A model generated the notes under the pieces. That model saw only the letters and a program-made list of their open reading frames with translations, did no database searches and was not told the DNA's origin. Shown in pieces: positions 21,187 through 29,780 of a stretch of DNA of 36,374 bases. The stretch spans positions 1 through 36,374 of the forward strand of contig JAPLQC010000026.1 in NCBI GenBank assembly GCA_026399895.1, in the 5' to 3' direction. A program made the translations under genes and the position numbers. Position 1 is the first letter of the stretch; each line of letters opens with the position of its first letter. The stretch comes from Burkholderiales bacterium. Its GTDB lineage: Bacteria; Pseudomonadota; Gammaproteobacteria; Burkholderiales; Burkholderiaceae_D.

Positions 21187-22107
21187 GTGAGTAACCCGAT
21201 TTCCGACCGTATTGATGCCTTCTGCCGTCAGCGACGCGTACAGGCAAGCTCGCTGATTGTCACAATCTTTGGTGATGCGGTACTACCGCGCGGTGGGCGT
21301 GTGTGGTTGGGTAGTCTGATTCAACTGCTTGAGCCGATGCAGCTCAACGAGCGATTGGTGCGCACCTCGGTATTTCGTTTAGTGAAGGACGGCTGGCTGA
21401 GTGCTGAGACCGTCGGTCGACGTGCCAACTATGCGCTTACCCCTTGGGGGCGGCGTCGTTTCGAAGAAGCCTCCAGCCAGATTTACGCCGCGTGCGCGCC
21501 GGTATGGGATAAACGCTGGCGCATGATGCTGGTGGTGGGCGAGCTCAGTACTCGGCAGCGCGAACAACTGCGTCGCACCATGTTCTGGAAAGGCTTCGGT
21601 CTGATCGGCCCGAATTGCTTTATTCACCCCGGTGTACAACTCGGTGAAGTGATCGACGCCTTGTCGGCCGAAGGTTTGCAAGCGTTGCTACCGAACCTCG
21701 TACCGATGATGGCGGAAGATTTTCAGTCGGCCCATGCAGCATCCGATGCGGATCTGGTGACGCGCGCTTGGGATCTCAGTGCGCTGGGCCAATCGTATGC
21801 AGAGTTTGTTGCGATGTATACGCCGATCTTGGCCCATGCTCAGGAAGTTTCAGTTGCTGATGATGAGCAAGCGTTTTTGTTGCGCATGCTGTTGATTCAC
21901 GATTACCGGCGTTTGCTATTGCGTGACCCCGAGTTACCCGATGCCTTGCTGCCCAAGGATTGGTCGGGGCGTCAGGCGAGGGTGCTTTGCAAAGAACTTT
22001 ATAAACTGATTGAGGCGGCGTCGGAGCGGTATCTGGATAAGACGCTACAGCTGGCGGATGGGCCCGTGCTGGTGCGTGATTCGGCGGTGGGTGAGCGGTT
22101 TGTGTAG
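21187..22107 (+). CDS. paaX: PaaX-family transcriptional repressor
   Basis: 306 residues starting at GTG (21187). The N-terminal winged helix (residues 20-80; LIVTIFGDAVLPRGGRVWLGSLIQLLEPMQLNERLVRTSVFRLVKDGWL) is followed by the PaaX family body (RRANYALTPWGRRRFEEA, WDKRWRMMLVV, WKGFGLIGPNCFIHP) and the C-terminal domain with LLIHDYRRLLLRDPELPDALLP. PaaX proteins repress phenylacetate genes and are released by phenylacetyl-CoA. The paa operon is downstream on the other strand and its last gene faces paaX, with an AbiE pair in between. It could alternatively regulate the upstream acyl-CoA gene set, since PaaX-like proteins also serve other CoA pathways. Confidence 0.92.
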   Translation: MSNPISDRIDAFCRQRRVQASSLIVTIFGDAVLPRGGRVWLGSLIQLLEPMQLNERLVRTSVFRLVKDGWLSAETVGRRANYALTPWGRRRFEEASSQIYAACAPVWDKRWRMMLVVGELSTRQREQLRRTMFWKGFGLIGPNCFIHPGVQLGEVIDALSAEGLQALLPNLVPMMAEDFQSAHAASDADLVTRAWDLSALGQSYAEFVAMYTPILAHAQEVSVADDEQAFLLRMLLIHDYRRLLLRDPELPDALLPKDWSGRQARVLCKELYKLIEAASERYLDKTLQLADGPVLVRDSAVGERFV

Positions 22108-22158
22108 TGACTAGACAGGGACACAGGTGCTCCCCCAGGAATAGGTCGAGTGGTAATG

Positions 22159-23178
22159 TCAGACGGTTCGGTTGATGCTGTCTTGAATTGCGGTACAGCT
22201 TGCCAAAACAGAGGCAAATGTGGGTTGTTCAAAAGCTAGCAATCCATCTTCAAGCATTGCTGCATAGTCATTCGCCAATGCGTTGAGTGATGCACCCTCT
22301 GGCACTAGTCGCAGTCCACCCGAGATCGCTTGGAAATAGTCAATCTTGGCGCCATCAGCATCCTTCTCCACAAAGAACATAGATTTATGCACAGCTACGC
22401 TACGAGCTAGTTCGAGATCGTTTGCCGCAGCGTCGAAGTGATCTGTTTTCGCCAGAGCTGCAAGGTCATACCAATGACGTGAGTAACGCTCGCCACGTAG
22501 TCGCCCCTGCAAACAGTACACATGAGCGGCGGTCGCTTTCTCCCAAAAGGTGCGCTCGATGGCCATCACCAGTGGCTGCGCCTTGGGAAATGCAACGCCT
22601 TCAATTACCGAGGCGATGTCGCAGCCAATGGGATGTATGTGATGAGGCTCGCCTGTTGATCGAGCGCCAAACTCCAAAAGGATAGTGGCTTCAGCGTACC
22701 CAGTGCCACTCTTGATCGCTGGATAGCCAATGATAAGTTTGTCGTTATCTTTTCTAGAAAAGCTCAATTTAGCTTGAATACCATTTTCGACTAATGCGTA
22801 CTCAATGACTGGCTGCACTTTTTCCCTTATCCATATCGGCAAGCGCTCGCGTACTGCGCTGCTAATTTTCTTCTCCTGGCTTGCAGTTGTTGGTATGGGG
22901 TTAGCGTCTTTCAATAAGTCCGGAACGAGCTGGCGAATGTCGTACGTTAGATCGATATCTTCAGAGAAGCGGTCGATGACCTTGTAAACTTTTGATAGCG
23001 ACGTGCCTCCTTTGAAGGTGAGCGTATCGCCAAGCGGCGAGTTGTAGATCGCCGATAAAGTCCAGACCAGCCAGATGTCTTTTTCCAGAAGATGTGGAGG
23101 ACGTCCGATCTTTCCGGCGGCCACCTCGAGAGCCTCCGCCTGATCAGTAGTGTTGAGATCAAACCAGGATTCAGCCAT
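22159..23178 (-). CDS. AbiEii/AbiGii-type nucleotidyltransferase toxin
   Basis: About 339 residues from the ATG at 23178 (a GTG at 23184 is the alternative). The nucleotidyltransferase motif TFKGGTSLSKVYKVIDRFSEDIDLTYD gives GG-S and the D-x-D pair for metal binding, and the family-typical KATAAHVYCLQGRLRGERYSRHWYDLAAL follows in the C-terminal half. AbiEii toxins transfer nucleotides to cellular RNAs and cause growth arrest in type IV toxin-antitoxin and phage-exclusion systems. The start overlaps the antitoxin gene end by 8 nt, so translation is coupled. It is convergent with paaX. Confidence 0.92.
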   Translation of the reverse strand: MAESWFDLNTTDQAEALEVAAGKIGRPPHLLEKDIWLVWTLSAIYNSPLGDTLTFKGGTSLSKVYKVIDRFSEDIDLTYDIRQLVPDLLKDANPIPTTASQEKKISSAVRERLPIWIREKVQPVIEYALVENGIQAKLSFSRKDNDKLIIGYPAIKSGTGYAEATILLEFGARSTGEPHHIHPIGCDIASVIEGVAFPKAQPLVMAIERTFWEKATAAHVYCLQGRLRGERYSRHWYDLAALAKTDHFDAAANDLELARSVAVHKSMFFVEKDADGAKIDYFQAISGGLRLVPEGASLNALANDYAAMLEDGLLAFEQPTFASVLASCTAIQDSINRTV

Positions 23179-23767
23179 GTTCACTAGCTTCGCTTACCGC
23201 GCGGGCCATCCAACTGGGCAAAACGGAGCGAGCAGAGCGTATGGCTGCCCATTCTTCTGGAGGCAATTTATTTCGGAGTGTTGTTACCGCTGCATTTGCT
23301 TTTTCAGGGCCCAGCCATGAAAGGGCACGAATCGCCATACCAGCGGGACGTTTACCCAGAACCAACTGCCAACGGTTACCGTGCCGCAGTTCGACGATTC
23401 GTTGACCTAGCTGCAGTTTGCGCGAGCGCCCAGATGTGAAGAAAACCTCCCGCGTTGGGACCTGAGTGGTTAACCCCAAGGCGTTGGCCGCAGTGGCGCC
23501 GTTGACAACGATAACTTCGCCGACAGCTGACTCAATAGCCTCGACCACTGCCTCGGTCGAGGGCGGGCGCGAACCAAACCTACTGGGTATAGGGGCTGCG
23601 TAAGCGCCACGCCCAACCCGAATCAACTTACCCTCGCGGGTCAAGCGCACCAGTGTCTGATCGATGGCAGCCCTGGACGCTAGGTGCAAGAACTCTTTGG
23701 CCGACAACAAGCCGCCCTCCGGCAATGCTTGTGCTAACGATAATATGGTCTCGGCGAGATGGCTCAT
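23171..23767 (-). CDS. AbiEi-like antitoxin (DUF6088-type winged-helix protein)
   Basis: 198 residues from the ATG at 23767 (TTG at 23779 is possible). The N-terminal winged helix reads LLSAKEFLHLASRAAIDQTLVRLTREGKLIRVGRGAYAAP. The rest resembles the DUF6088/AbiEi antitoxin body (VIVVNGATAANALGLTTQVPTREVFFTSGRSR). Antitoxins of this type counteract the toxin without direct binding and repress their own promoter by binding inverted repeats; such a repeat is present directly upstream (23780-23811). Confidence 0.88.
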   Translation of the reverse strand: MSHLAETILSLAQALPEGGLLSAKEFLHLASRAAIDQTLVRLTREGKLIRVGRGAYAAPIPSRFGSRPPSTEAVVEAIESAVGEVIVVNGATAANALGLTTQVPTREVFFTSGRSRKLQLGQRIVELRHGNRWQLVLGKRPAGMAIRALSWLGPEKANAAVTTLRNKLPPEEWAAIRSARSVLPSWMARAVSEASEHG

Positions 23768-23779
23768 GGTTAACCCCAA

Positions 23780-23811
23780 TTTGTCAGAAACATATATCTA
23801 TTTCTGACAAA
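23780..23811 (-). promoter_or_regulatory. Perfect 11-bp inverted repeat, AbiE operator candidate
   Basis: Arms TTTGTCAGAAA (23780-23790) and TTTCTGACAAA (23801-23811) separated by 10 bp, so the half-sites are 21 bp apart, two helical turns. It lies 12 bp before the antitoxin ATG. On the minus strand, TTGCAT (overlapping its upstream edge) and TATGTT with 17-bp spacing form a possible promoter covered by the repeat. This fits negative autoregulation by the winged-helix antitoxin. Confidence 0.75.
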
Positions 23812-24148
23812 ATGCAAATAAAAGCGGGTTCGATGTCGTTGGCGGCGGGTAAAAGCCCAAGCCACGGTCAATTGCATTTTGGATAAGAAGGCGCCGATAT
23901 CGATCCGGCCGCGCTTGGCCCGGCATGAACGTTTTTGTTCAAAAGGGCTAATTTATTAACGTTTTTGTGCAGCTATGAAGATTTTTGTGCAAAAAAACAG
24001 CGAGAAACGTAAACCAACATAGGTGGAATCTTAGAAGGCACCTCAAGTGCGCTGATCATGGAGCTGCAATTCCTTGGAGAGCGAGGCATCTGGACCGCTA
24101 TTGTTCAAGCTGTTGATACTGCGTTTGAATCAGAGCAACCGCCAACCA
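23812..24148. other. 337-bp region with no convincing gene
   Basis: Lies between the AbiE operator and the end of paaE. It holds the phased triple repeat described separately (23928-23991) and an AGGTG/CACCT dyad (24021-24043). Short frames here lack ribosome binding sites. It may be remnant DNA from the event that placed the AbiE pair next to paaX. Confidence 0.55.
23928..23991 (+). repeat. Three phased copies of a TTTTTGTGCA element
   Basis: Copies AACGTTTTTGTTCA (23928-23941), AACGTTTTTGTGCA (23958-23971) and AAGATTTTTGTGCA (23978-23991). Offsets of 30 and 20 bp correspond to about three and two helical turns, so all lie on one DNA face. Each contains a TTTTTG-N2-CA half-palindrome; copies 1 and 3 extend to TTTTTG-N2-CAAAA. 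They look like binding sites for one protein; which protein is unknown. Confidence 0.7.
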
Positions 24149-25252
24149 TCACCGCTCATCAAAACTCAACCTCACACTAGCGCTCAGCGCGCGCGCCTGA
24201 CAGCTCAGCACAAAACCCTGCGCCATCTCATCCGCTTCCAGCGTGAAGTTTTTATCCATGGTCACCTCGCCCTCCAGTAGCTTGGCGCGGCAGGTGCAAC
24301 ACACGCCGCCCTTGCAGGCATAGGGTAGATCTAATCCAGCTTCAAGCGCAGCATTGAGCAGATGCTCGTCGGCGCTCACCGCGATTTCATGCTGCTTGCC
24401 ATCCAACACCACAGTAAGCGCGATATTTTTATTTGCGGGCTTCTCTTGTACGTGTTTCTCAGTACTCGCTTTTACTGTAGTGGGCAGTGCCGGGCCAGAG
24501 GTGAAGCGCTCTGCATGCACCCGATCCGCTGGCACACCTGCCTCGAGTAGCGCGGTTTCGACCGCGATAATCATCGCCTCCGCCGCCGGTCCGCAGATGA
24601 ATACCTCGTCCATACTTCTCACGGGCAGTAGCGAGGCGATAATGGTACGCACCTTGTCGCCATCAATCCGACCCTGCAATAGCTCGACCTCTTGCGCTTG
24701 CCGCGACAGCACATGAATCAGCGTCAGGCGATCCGGGTAGCGGTCTTTAAGGTCTTGTAGCGCCTCATTGAACATAACGCTCGTCATCTTGCGATTGCCG
24801 TACACCAGCGTGAACTTACTATTGGTTTGCTCTTCTAATATTGAAGCCGCGATCGATAAAATCGGCGTAATACCCGAACCTGCGGCAAAGCCCACGCGAT
24901 GAATCGCGTGGGGCTTTTTAATGGTGAAGCGGCCATCGGGTGGCATCACATCCATCATGTCGCCCACCTTCAACTGCTGAGCTGCCCAGTTAGAGAACAC
25001 ACCACCTTCCACTGCGCGGATGCCGACTTCCAGTTCGCCCTTACGCTGCAAGCGGCTGCGCTCACAACTAATCGAGTAAATACGGCGTACGTCGTGACCA
25101 TTGATCTCTGCGCGCAGCGTCAGAAACTGCCCGGGCTCAAAGTGAAATAGCTCGTGCTGCGCTTCAGGAATTTCAAACGCGATAGCTACTGCGCCAGCAG
25201 CTTCGGGTGAGATGCGCTTGATGCGCAGGGGGTAAAAACGATTGGCGGACAT
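24149..25252 (-). CDS. paaE: Phenylacetyl-CoA epoxidase reductase PaaE
   Basis: 367 residues from the ATG at 25252; the frame is open to 25300 but the conserved start is MSANRFYPLRIKRI. Domain order: FAD-binding ferredoxin-reductase domain (FEPGQFLTLRAEINGHDVRRIYSIS), NAD(P)-binding domain (GFAAGSGITPILSIA, YGNRKMTSVMF, FICGPAAEAMI), and a C-terminal plant-type [2Fe-2S] ferredoxin with CKGGVCCTCRAKLLEGEV plus a distal Cys in LSCQAR. It passes electrons from NADPH to the di-iron PaaA subunit. Last gene of the minus-strand paa operon, 74 nt after paaD. Confidence 0.95.
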   Translation of the reverse strand: MSANRFYPLRIKRISPEAAGAVAIAFEIPEAQHELFHFEPGQFLTLRAEINGHDVRRIYSISCERSRLQRKGELEVGIRAVEGGVFSNWAAQQLKVGDMMDVMPPDGRFTIKKPHAIHRVGFAAGSGITPILSIAASILEEQTNSKFTLVYGNRKMTSVMFNEALQDLKDRYPDRLTLIHVLSRQAQEVELLQGRIDGDKVRTIIASLLPVRSMDEVFICGPAAEAMIIAVETALLEAGVPADRVHAERFTSGPALPTTVKASTEKHVQEKPANKNIALTVVLDGKQHEIAVSADEHLLNAALEAGLDLPYACKGGVCCTCRAKLLEGEVTMDKNFTLEADEMAQGFVLSCQARALSASVRLSFDER

Positions 25253-25326
25253 GGCTTGAGAAATGGGTTGAAATGATGTTTGGTGAGGCGCCGCCAACAA
25301 CGCTAGAGATGTTTTGTTAAGGGCTT

Positions 25327-25836
25327 TTAGTAGGGTTTGAAATAATCAAACGGCTCTTTACAATCCAAGCAGCGATAAAGCGCCTTACAAGCGGTCGACC
25401 CAAAACGCGCGCTTTCAACCGTATTCCGCGATGCGCACTGCGGGCAGGCCACTGGCTCGGCTGAGGGTGGGTTAGCAGCAAATCGCACTACATCGACTTC
25501 AGTTTTAACGCTATGCGGTGGCGCGATGCCATAGTCCTTCAACTTTTGCTTACCCTCGGCGCTCATCCAATCGGTAGTCCATGCGGGCGCGAGCTGCGTC
25601 ACCACGCGCGCATTGATCTGATGCTCTGCTAAAGCCGCGCGGACATCGTCTTCAATCTGACTCATCGCAGGGCAGCCGCTATACGTGGGCGTGATCACGA
25701 CTTCCAGCAGCCCATCATCCCCCTCGCGAACTGCGCGCAAGATACCTAGATCGCGTAGCGTCAAGACCGGAATCTCGGGATCGCACACTTGATCGAGCAA
25801 TGTCCAAGCGGCAGCGATGTGGTCACCAGGTTGCAT
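25327..25836 (-). CDS. paaD: Phenylacetate pathway assembly protein PaaD
   Basis: 169 residues from the ATG at 25836, which overlaps the paaC stop by 14 nt. The N-terminal MIP18/DUF59 domain (WTLLDQVCDPEIPVLTLRDLGILRAV, TPTYSGCPAMSQIEDDV) is followed by the PaaD-specific C-terminal zinc-ribbon-like region CPQCASRN...CKALYRCLDCKEPFDYFKPY. PaaD is needed for epoxidase function and is thought to help mature metal or Fe-S centres of the complex. Confidence 0.94.
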   Translation of the reverse strand: MQPGDHIAAAWTLLDQVCDPEIPVLTLRDLGILRAVREGDDGLLEVVITPTYSGCPAMSQIEDDVRAALAEHQINARVVTQLAPAWTTDWMSAEGKQKLKDYGIAPPHSVKTEVDVVRFAANPPSAEPVACPQCASRNTVESARFGSTACKALYRCLDCKEPFDYFKPY

Positions 25837-26608
25837 GCGGCAGCGTGCGCGCCAGGCTTTGCATCTCGGCCAGCATATAGCCCAGATGTTCGGAGTGAAT
25901 TCCCAACTTACCCTCGGTGACATAACCGCCCGCTACCGGTCTTCGAAGCGTGGCTTCAGACAAAGCACTATCGAGAATGCGGTCCCAATCTCCACGTAGG
26001 CTCGCTACGTCTGCACCAATGCCCGTATCGACCGCGCCGCGTTCCATCGCGCTTTCCGTCCAAAACTCTTGCGTGTAAGGGAATAGATTCTCCAACGCTG
26101 CTTGCACACGCTGATTCGATTCATCCGTGCCATCGCCAAGCTTCACCAACCAATCACGGCTGTGCTGTAAGTGATAACGCGCTTCTTTGCCGGATTTTTC
26201 TGCAATAGCAGCCAAGGTGGTGTCGGTAGATTTTTGTAGTGCCTGCCACACCAGCGCCATCAGCGCGCTATATAAAAAATTGCGCACTATCGTCGTCGCA
26301 AAATCCAACTCGCCTTGAGCATAGCCTACCAGCGGACCGTGGTGTGGTAATTCAAGCAGGGTGTAATTCCGAAACTCAGCGCCATCACGCAGGTAAGCCA
26401 GCGTATCTTCCGTCGCATCACCGCCTTGCAGCTGCGCTGCGTATTGGTATAGCAGCCGCGCCTGACCGATCAGGTCGAGCGTGATATTGGACATCGCGAT
26501 GTCTTCTTCCAGAATCGGGCCATGCCCGGTCCACTCTGCATTACGCTGACCAAGCACCAGCGCGTTATCGGCCAGATGCAGTGTGTAGTCGAGAATCGCG
26601 GACATCAC
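25823..26608 (-). CDS. paaC: Phenylacetyl-CoA epoxidase structural subunit PaaC
   Basis: 261 residues, ferritin-like fold, overlapping paaB by 4 nt. Typical PaaC stretches are LADNALVLGQRNAEWTGHGPILEEDIAMSNI, LLELPHHGPLVGYAQGELDFATTIVRNFLYSALM and the C-terminal GKLGIHSEHLGYMLAEMQSLARTLPHATW. PaaC pairs with PaaA and stabilises it but lacks a catalytic di-iron centre. Confidence 0.95.
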   Translation of the reverse strand: MMSAILDYTLHLADNALVLGQRNAEWTGHGPILEEDIAMSNITLDLIGQARLLYQYAAQLQGGDATEDTLAYLRDGAEFRNYTLLELPHHGPLVGYAQGELDFATTIVRNFLYSALMALVWQALQKSTDTTLAAIAEKSGKEARYHLQHSRDWLVKLGDGTDESNQRVQAALENLFPYTQEFWTESAMERGAVDTGIGADVASLRGDWDRILDSALSEATLRRPVAGGYVTEGKLGIHSEHLGYMLAEMQSLARTLPHATW

Positions 26609-26898
26609 ATATGCCCGACATCATCGGGGATGTCGTAAAAGGTGGGGTGACGATAGATTTTGTCAGCCGCCGGGTCAAACAACTCGCCTTTATCATCTGG
26701 GCTGCTGGCGATGATGTCTGCCGAACGCACCACCCAAATGCTCACGCCTTCTTGCCGACGGGTGTATACATCGCGTGCCATCTGCAGTGCTTGTGAGGCA
26801 TCGGTCGCATGCAAGCTGCCGCAGTGCTTGTGCTCCAGACCTTGTTTCGAGCGCACGAATACTTCCCACAGCGGCCATTCTTTCAGCGCATTGCTCAT
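26605..26898 (-). CDS. paaB: Phenylacetyl-CoA epoxidase subunit PaaB
   Basis: 97 residues, the normal size, overlapping paaA and paaC by 4 nt each. Characteristic sequence: [52 protein letters not shown] and the C-terminal [24 protein letters not shown] ending. PaaB bridges PaaAC units in the multisubunit complex. Confidence 0.95.
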   Translation of the reverse strand: MSNALKEWPLWEVFVRSKQGLEHKHCGSLHATDASQALQMARDVYTRRQEGVSIWVVRSADIIASSPDDKGELFDPAADKIYRHPTFYDIPDDVGHM

Positions 26899-27941
26899 GC
26901 CGCTTCCTTCGCCTCGCTAGCTGCACGCTTACGCGCGTGCGCCAGTGCGGCATCGCGCACCCACTGTCCGTCACGATCTGCTTTGACGCGCGTAGCCAGG
27001 CGTTCTTTATTACAGGGGCCATCGCCATTCACCGTACGCCAGAACTCGTCCCAATCGATTGCGCCGTAGTCATGGTGACCGCGTGCTTCGTTCCACTTCA
27101 GATCCGGGTCGGGCAGGGTGACGCCAAGTATCTGTGCTTGTGGCACGGTGGCGTCTACAAATTTCTGGCGCAGATCATCATTCGAGAAACGCTTAATACC
27201 GTAGCGCATACCAATCGCGCTATTCGGGCTGTCGGCATCTGGCGGGCCAAACATCGCCAGGCACTTCCACCACCAACGATTCACCGCATCCTGCACCATC
27301 GCGCGCTGCTCTTCAGTGCCGCGCATCATCACCAGCAAAGATTCATAACCCTGACGTTGATGAAACGACTCTTCCTTGCACACCCGAATCATGGCGCGTG
27401 CATAGGGGCCATACGAGCAACGGCATAGCGGTATCTGGTTCATGATCGCCGCGCCATCTACTAGCCAGCCAATCACGCCGACATCCGCCCAGTTAATGGT
27501 AGGGTAGTTGAAGATCGAACTGTACTTCGCGCGACCAGTATGGAGGTCGTCGAGCATTTTGTCGCGCGATACGCCCAGTGTTTCAGCGGCTGAATACAAA
27601 TACAAACCATGGCCACCTTCGTCTTGCACTTTAGCGATCAGGATGGCTTTACGCTTCAGACTTGGCGCGCGCGATATCCAATTCCCCTCGGGTAGCATGC
27701 CCACGATTTCACTGTGCGCGTGCTGGCTGATTTGCCGCACCAGCGTTTTACGGTAAGCCTCTGGCATCCAGTCTTGTGGCTCGATACGACCATCATTGGC
27801 AATCTTTTGCTCAAAGGCCGCGATTTTTTCTGCGTCTTCACTGCTGATGACAGGTACAGGCTTTGGCCCCGTCTTTGGCTCCGTATTCGGTCCCGCATTT
27901 TTACCTTGGCCATCGCTGACGCTGAAGGATTGTGTGTACAT
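26895..27941 (-). CDS. paaA: Phenylacetyl-CoA epoxidase catalytic subunit PaaA
   Basis: 348 residues. Di-iron ligands are visible in [19 protein letters not shown] (E-x-x-H) and [12 protein letters not shown] (EExxH). The body matches the family throughout ([47 protein letters not shown]). The enzyme epoxidises the ring of phenylacetyl-CoA. The N-terminus carries an extra Gly/Pro/Thr-rich linker (residues 13-35, [12 protein letters not shown]) and the C-terminus an Ala/Lys-rich tail, both absent from shorter homologues. First of the ABCDE block, 12 nt after paaK. Confidence 0.97.
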   Translation of the reverse strand: MYTQSFSVSDGQGKNAGPNTEPKTGPKPVPVISSEDAEKIAAFEQKIANDGRIEPQDWMPEAYRKTLVRQISQHAHSEIVGMLPEGNWISRAPSLKRKAILIAKVQDEGGHGLYLYSAAETLGVSRDKMLDDLHTGRAKYSSIFNYPTINWADVGVIGWLVDGAAIMNQIPLCRCSYGPYARAMIRVCKEESFHQRQGYESLLVMMRGTEEQRAMVQDAVNRWWWKCLAMFGPPDADSPNSAIGMRYGIKRFSNDDLRQKFVDATVPQAQILGVTLPDPDLKWNEARGHHDYGAIDWDEFWRTVNGDGPCNKERLATRVKADRDGQWVRDAALAHARKRAASEAKEAA

Positions 27942-27953
27942 ACAGCCTCCTGT

Positions 27954-29273
27954 TTATTGAATCGTGCGCTCATCAATCACGCGCTTGGCCTTGCCGATCA
28001 GGGTGCGTGGAATCGTATCCACATCGAGTAGTGTGATTGCAGCGCTAATGCCAATACTGGACTTGATACGCTGCGCGAGTGCTTGCGCCACCGCATCGCG
28101 TTCGCTGGTATTCAATACGCCAGCATGGCGCTGCAACTCGCAACGGACCTCCAGGTTATCCAGCGGCCCTTCGCGTGTGAGCACGAGTTGGTAGGTGCCG
28201 CCTAAACGCGTATCGCGAAGAATTTGCTCTTCAATTTGCGTGGGAAACACATTCACCCCGCGGATGATTAACATGTCATCCGACCGACCGGTAATCTTGC
28301 CAATGCGACGGAATGAACGCGCAGTAGGTGGCAATAGTCGTGTTAAGTCGCGAGTGCGGAAACGAATCACCGGAAACGCTTCTTTGGTGAGTGAGGTGAA
28401 CACCAGTTCGCCTTCTTGACCGTCTTCGATTACTTCACCGGTCACGGGGTCGATAATCTCGGGGTAGAAGTGGTCTTCCCAAATCACCGGGCCGTCTTTG
28501 GTTTCAACGCACTCACTCGCCACACCGGGGCCAATTACCTCAGTCAGGCCGTAAATATCCACCGCATCAATACCAAGGCGACGCTCGATTTCAGCGCGCA
28601 TACCTTCACCCCAAGGTTCTGCGCCGAAGATACCCACGCGTAGCGAAATATCTTTAGCAGGGATACCGAGTCGTTCGAATTCTTCGGCAATCACCAGCGC
28701 GTACGATGGCGTGACCATGATGCAGTCAGGCTTAAAGTCAATAATCTGCTGCACCTGCTTCTCGGTTTGCCCGCCCGACATCGGCACCACACAACAACCC
28801 GCTTGCTCAATGCCGTAATGCGCGCCCAAGCCGCCGGTGAACATGCCGTAGCCATAAGCGTTGTGCACCATATCGCCAGCACGTATACCCGCCGCGCGCA
28901 GTGAACGTGCCACTACCTGCGCCCAATTCGCTAAATCTTGTTTTGTATACCCTGCGACCACGGGTTTGCCAGTGGTGCCGGACGAGGCATGCAAGCGCGC
29001 GAGTTGCTCACGGGGCACTGCGAACAAACCAAATGGGTAGTGATCACGCAGATCGGTTTTGGTCATGAAGGGAAACTTTGCCAAGTCCGGCAAGGTTTTC
29101 ATGTCATCGGGGTGTACACCGGCTGCCATGCATTTATCGCGAAACGCTTTCACGTTGTCGTAGGTGTGGCGCAGCGTCCATTGCAGTCTTTGCAGCTGCA
29201 AGGCTGCGATCTCGTCGCGACTGGCGCGCTCGATGGGTTCGAGGTCGTTAGGTGAGGGCGCCGCTCCCATCAC
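27954..29273 (-). CDS. paaK: Phenylacetate-CoA ligase PaaK
   Basis: 439 residues (a start at the second Met, 29270, is also possible). Adenylate-forming ligase motifs: LHASSGTTGKPVVAGYT, GNYG-type AYGYGMFTGGLGAHYG, VDIYGLTEVIGPG, and RVNVFPTQIE-like IIRGVNVFPTQIEEQIL. The C-terminal Lys is in PRTLIGKAKRVID. It converts phenylacetate to phenylacetyl-CoA with ATP, the first step of the pathway. Confidence 0.96.
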   Translation of the reverse strand: MMGAAPSPNDLEPIERASRDEIAALQLQRLQWTLRHTYDNVKAFRDKCMAAGVHPDDMKTLPDLAKFPFMTKTDLRDHYPFGLFAVPREQLARLHASSGTTGKPVVAGYTKQDLANWAQVVARSLRAAGIRAGDMVHNAYGYGMFTGGLGAHYGIEQAGCCVVPMSGGQTEKQVQQIIDFKPDCIMVTPSYALVIAEEFERLGIPAKDISLRVGIFGAEPWGEGMRAEIERRLGIDAVDIYGLTEVIGPGVASECVETKDGPVIWEDHFYPEIIDPVTGEVIEDGQEGELVFTSLTKEAFPVIRFRTRDLTRLLPPTARSFRRIGKITGRSDDMLIIRGVNVFPTQIEEQILRDTRLGGTYQLVLTREGPLDNLEVRCELQRHAGVLNTSERDAVAQALAQRIKSSIGISAAITLLDVDTIPRTLIGKAKRVIDERTIQ

Positions 29274-29300
29274 AGAGCCTCCTCGCGATTAAACATTGCG

Positions 29301-29780
29301 TCAGGCACCGTTCGGCCCACCAATGACTTCACCACCGATGCGGTGGCTCTTGCCTCGAAACAGCGCGATTAATTTGCCTTCGGCAGTACGCACTGTTACG
29401 TCATACACACCCGTACGGCCGCTAGCCGAACGTTCAGTCGCTTCGGCATGCAGTACTTCACCTTCCTTGGCCGGCGCAATGAAATCCACATGGCAGGCCG
29501 ATGCCACGGTTGTTTGGTTGTAGCTATTGCACGCGTAGGCAAACGCGGTATCTGCCAGCGTAAAAATCATGCCACCGTGGCAGATGTGATGGCCATTCAC
29601 CATGTCACTGCGCACCGGCATGCTGAGCGTGGCATTACCCGGTGCAATCTGTTCAATACGCATCGCTAGCGCTTGCGCGGTGCGATCACGCTGCCACATT
29701 GCATGTGCGGTCGCGCTGGCCAGTGCTTGCGGATCGGTCGGCGCTGCAGGGCTGGGATTGGTAATCTTGGGATCAGTCAT
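29301..29780 (-). CDS. paaI: Hotdog-fold acyl-CoA thioesterase PaaI
   Basis: 159 residues from the ATG at 29780, chosen for its strong AGGAGG ribosome binding site and an 8-nt overlap with paaH. The hotdog motif NGHHICHGGMIFTLADTAFAYACNS contains the catalytic Asp, as in PaaI. It is thought to hydrolyse dead-end or hydroxyphenylacetyl-CoA intermediates and recover CoA. Operon member. Confidence 0.92.
   Translation of the reverse strand: MTDPKITNPSPAAPTDPQALASATAHAMWQRDRTAQALAMRIEQIAPGNATLSMPVRSDMVNGHHICHGGMIFTLADTAFAYACNSYNQTTVASACHVDFIAPAKEGEVLHAEATERSASGRTGVYDVTVRTAEGKLIALFRGKSHRIGGEVIGGPNGA

Noticed and set aside
24021..24043. paa operon terminator (AGGTG/CACCT dyad)
   Set aside because: Only a 5-bp outer stem, no T-run directly after it on the minus strand.
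26775..27428. Long plus-strand open frame within paaA/paaB
   Set aside because: Antisense shadow of paaA and paaB, which are unambiguous on the minus strand.
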